Shown: positions 39,433-41,139 of the stretch, piece by piece
Layout: every line of letters begins with the position of its first letter
Position numbering within the stretch: position 1 is the stretch's first letter
DNA from: Patescibacteria group bacterium
GTDB taxonomy: Bacteria; Patescibacteriota; Gracilibacteria; UM-FILTER-43-11
DNA length: 41,139 nt
NCBI GenBank assembly: GCA_018813295.1
Contig: JAHJBZ010000052.1
Coordinates: 1-41,139 of the forward strand
Reading direction: 5' to 3'
The notes under the pieces: generated by a model
What the model saw: only the letters and a program-made list of their open reading frames with translations
What the model was told of the DNA's origin: nothing
Database searches by the model: none
Position numbers and translations under genes: made by a program

Positions 39433-39825
39433 TCAGCTTTTATCTGAAGGGCCGGGGAGTTTTCGGCGAATGCGGCTAAGGAGTCTGTCGCGGAGACCTT
39501 CTTGCCCACCTGAGGTGAGTTTTTTTTCTTTTTCTTCTTTCTCTACCTCATCAATCCAACGCAAAATGCTGGCTAATGCCCAAACTCTTTTTCTGAAGTT
39601 TTTTGTTGATTCTGCCAAACTTTCCGTCACTCTTGCAGCCGCAAAAAGAATAAATTTGTCTTCCATGGGGATGTCTGCCCGTGCTAAAGTCCCTAAAACA
39701 ATGCGCAAAAAGCCGTGTCTGGATCTCTCTATGATCTGCTCAGCTTGCTCAAGATAATCCGTTTTATCTATATCTCCTTTTGAGAGATCAGCTGGTGGGA
39801 GGTGGCTAAGGGCATTGGTTGTCAT
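39433..39825 (-). CDS. Hypothetical helical protein, 130 residues
   Basis: Not recognised. Mostly alpha-helical and highly charged, with A-D-I-P-M-E-D-K-F-I-L-F-A-A-A-R-V-T-E-S-L-A in the middle and an E-K-E-E-K-E-K-K stretch near 95-102. No membrane segment or cysteines. The opposite strand also has an open frame of 114 codons (39413-39757), but its protein is Ser/Phe/Arg-rich without plausible structure. The minus-strand reading has a start with an upstream promoter-like pair, so it is preferred. Convergent with the phosphatase gene. Confidence 0.62.
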   Translation of the reverse strand: MTTNALSHLPPADLSKGDIDKTDYLEQAEQIIERSRHGFLRIVLGTLARADIPMEDKFILFAAARVTESLAESTKNFRKRVWALASILRWIDEVEKEEKEKKLTSGGQEGLRDRLLSRIRRKLPGPSDKS

Positions 39826-39852
39826 TGCTTGTCGGGGATAATTTGGATGGCT

Positions 39853-39882
39853 ATGTTAGCATTAGTTTATCCAATTTGGCAA
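39853..39882 (-). promoter_or_regulatory. Possible promoter for the gene at 39433-39825
   Basis: Minus strand: TTGCCA (39877-39882), 18 bp, TAACAT (39853-39858) with TG upstream. Confidence 0.4.
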
Positions 39883-39988
39883 ATTAATTTTTTCTTTCTT
39901 CGTTTTTCTTTTTATTTAATTTTTCTTTTGCCCTTCTTTCTTTTCCCGCAAACCCCAGAATGAGGGGGGCGTATGCGCGTGAAAAAAT

Positions 39989-40016
39989 TTGACAATCTAC
40001 AAATCCTTGATAAAGT
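39989..40016 (+). promoter_or_regulatory. Promoter for the gene at 40047
   Basis: TTGACA (39989-39994), 16 bp, TAAAGT (40011-40016). The upstream stretch 39889-39955 is almost pure pyrimidine on this strand. Confidence 0.5.
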
Positions 40017-40046
40017 GAAGTGCCTTTATAACTTAATTTATTTATT

Positions 40047-40259
40047 ATGGGTGATCCAGAAGGGCTAAGAACAGAAATCGTTGTACAGGACTTTGATATG
40101 GACATGGTAAGAGAACTAGAAGCGCAAGGCATTACTGATGTATCTAGCGTTCCTATAGATAGGGGGAGAAGTACAAAAATAGTCGCTAATTGTACAAGAA
40201 GCTCTCTTACAAGTGCACTTATGGAGGTAGGCTGTACAATAATTTTAGAACAAGAGTAA
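40047..40259 (+). CDS. Hypothetical small protein, 70 residues
   Basis: Not recognised. Acidic N-terminal half (E-I-V-V-Q-D-F-D-M-D-M-V-R-E-L-E) and a C-terminal alpha/beta segment T-K-I-V-A-N-C-T-R-S-S-L-T-S-A-L-M-E-V-G-C-T-I-I. The latter loosely resembles the segment A-R-I-I-K-G-F-C-S-E-N of the next gene, in the order strand, Cys, helix, Gly, strand; the two may share a small domain, but this is weak. It has its own promoter. No signal peptide or membrane segment. Confidence 0.6.
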   Translation: MGDPEGLRTEIVVQDFDMDMVRELEAQGITDVSSVPIDRGRSTKIVANCTRSSLTSALMEVGCTIILEQE

Positions 40260-40325
40260 TTTTAAAATTTAATTACTAATCCCGAAGTTTATTGCCCTCG
40301 GTGTTTTTGTGATCATTTTTGCCTC

Positions 40326-40354
40326 TTGACACAAAGACGTTTTTTTACTACAAT
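40326..40354 (+). promoter_or_regulatory. Strong sigma70-type promoter for the gene at 40385
   Basis: TTGACA (40326-40331), 17 bp, TACAAT (40349-40354), 30 bp before the start codon. Confidence 0.72.
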
Positions 40355-40384
40355 CAACAACCTTATATTTTACCCTCCTAAAAT

Positions 40385-41139
40385 ATGCCTGAAATACTGC
40401 ACGATGCAGATGAAATTAGAGTAGGATTATACCTAGATCAAATTGAAGGAATGGGGATTAGAGGCATGAGAAGGCAAATAGCCAGGTTATTTACTGATGT
40501 CCAGGTTACGACAAGCAATCATACTGAACTTGTTTTTACTGGTAATGGTAATTTAAATGTTTGTACTGCAACTAACAGAGGCATAGTAATAATGACTCCA
40601 ACCAAAGAGAGTGTTTCTGCTTCATTTGATATGACCAGAGAGGTGATAGTTGATGGTAGACAAATATGGATCAGTCAAAATGAAGACGGAAAAAGTGTTC
40701 CTTATGAAGGGGAAGCACCTCCACTGATAGAATATGATGAAGATGAGGAAACTTGTACTGCTGAGCAAGGCTCAGGAGCAGTGTCTTTTCATGGAGAATC
40801 ATTGTTAAGTAAGCGTTTTTGTCAGTGTTACCCTGTTGTATTACAAAAATCGGAATCATTTCCGGCTGCGCTGTTGCATATTGATAGCATCCAATTGAAT
40901 TCGAGGGAATTAAGTGCCATAGAAATGTTACAACAAAGAGAGATTGGAGATCCGACTACCGCCAGAATAATTAAGGGATTTTGTAGTGAAAATGCAGCAG
41001 CAAAAGTGATAAAAGGGCAATTGGAGAGAATGGGCATAGAAGTTTTGGATGATATACAGGTAGACACTGAATATAACGAATGGGATGTTATTTACAGGCC
41101 TACCTCCCGCGTGATATTGGTGAATTTGAGAGGTGATAA
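40385..41139 (+). CDS. Hypothetical protein, 3' end outside the window
   Basis: Open from ATG 40385 for 251 codons without a stop to the window edge, behind a near-consensus promoter. Residues about 1-75 are alpha/beta (L-D-Q-I-E-G-M-G-I-R-G-M). An acidic loop (Y-D-E-D-E-E) is near 118. A later domain has F-C-Q-C-Y-P-V-V-L followed by F-P-A-A-L-L-H-I-D (about 146-168), then A-R-I-I-K-G-F-C-S and a long helix. The Cys-then-His layout with the L-L-H-I-D strand faintly recalls CheD-type deamidases, but the CheD motif itself is not seen, so no function is assigned. Cytoplasmic by appearance. Confidence 0.72.
   Translation, partial: MPEILHDADEIRVGLYLDQIEGMGIRGMRRQIARLFTDVQVTTSNHTELVFTGNGNLNVCTATNRGIVIMTPTKESVSASFDMTREVIVDGRQIWISQNEDGKSVPYEGEAPPLIEYDEDEETCTAEQGSGAVSFHGESLLSKRFCQCYPVVLQKSESFPAALLHIDSIQLNSRELSAIEMLQQREIGDPTTARIIKGFCSENAAAKVIKGQLERMGIEVLDDIQVDTEYNEWDVIYRPTSRVILVNLRGD

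Noticed and set aside
39413-39757. Plus-strand open frame opposite the gene at 39433-39825
   Set aside because: Ser/Arg/Phe-rich composition without structure; the minus-strand protein is more plausible and has a promoter-like pair.
39889-39955. Pyrimidine-rich tract as a triplex or origin signal
   Set aside because: It has no mirror symmetry or repeated boxes; it is probably just biased sequence upstream of a promoter.
39884-40132. Minus-strand 82-codon frame over the pyrimidine-rich stretch
   Set aside because: Its Lys/Glu tail simply reflects the polypyrimidine tract, and it overlaps the promoter and gene at 40047.
1-41139. CRISPR array
   Set aside because: The repeats are palindromes or gapless short tandems at gene ends, without regular spacers, and no cas gene is present.
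1-41139. Insertion sequence or prophage
   Set aside because: No transposase, integrase or phage structural module is seen; the fibre-like protein has a signal peptide and an SLH neighbour, not phage genes.

Overview
The window is about 41 kb of bacterial chromosome with A+T-rich gaps and the standard genetic code. TGA is used as a stop, for example at trkA and at the cation ATPase, so it is not one of the recoded Gracilibacteria-type lineages. S-layer-homology (SLH) proteins, a giant fibre-like surface protein, a C-G-N-G-x-C acidic motif, patchy biosynthesis and mostly Shine-Dalgarno-free starts together suggest a Patescibacteria/CPR bacterium, perhaps Peregrinibacteria. That placement is inference; no rRNA or marker gene in the window fixes it.

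Layout. 1-1050: 3' end of a cysteine-rich protein of unknown role. 1138-7641 (minus strand): pabB, pabA, a membrane-anchored transglutaminase-like protein, nadC, five tandem genes for small four-cysteine (Wbl-like) proteins, pyrE and a voltage-gated K+ channel. 7779-14677 (plus): trkA, trkH, an SLC12-like cation-chloride cotransporter and a P2-type cation ATPase, which with the channel form an ion-homeostasis block. 14732-19797: an unknown protein, tRNA-Trp, a fibre-like secreted protein and an SLH protein. 19956-24725: a 32-residue Gly/Cys peptide, pyrK-pyrD, two small unknown genes and gatC-gatA. 24761-28130: a repeat, an aberrant tRNA-like sequence, tRNA-Asn, a TrmB-type regulator, a small membrane protein and guaB. 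28275-38196: a Glu-rich wall-anchored-type protein, a large SLH protein and a 1965-residue alpha-2-macroglobulin-like protein. 38379-41139: a PP2C phosphatase with an operator-like palindrome, three small or unknown genes, the last running off the edge.

How the genes work together. pyrE, pyrD and pyrK serve pyrimidine synthesis, guaB GMP synthesis, nadC NAD synthesis, pabA/pabB p-aminobenzoate (folate) synthesis, and gatCA amidotransferase-dependent Gln/Asn-tRNA formation. The surface block supplies S-layer, fibre and protease-trap-like proteins.

The most unusual signal is a set of palindromic elements whose arms are built from short degenerate tandem units (7, 8 or 9 bp). They sit at gene junctions, often carrying the stop codon of the preceding gene, and several lie in frame inside pabB. 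One family encodes related peptides both inside PabB and as the C-terminal tail of NadC. The second strong candidate is the tandem array of four-cysteine Wbl-like proteins.
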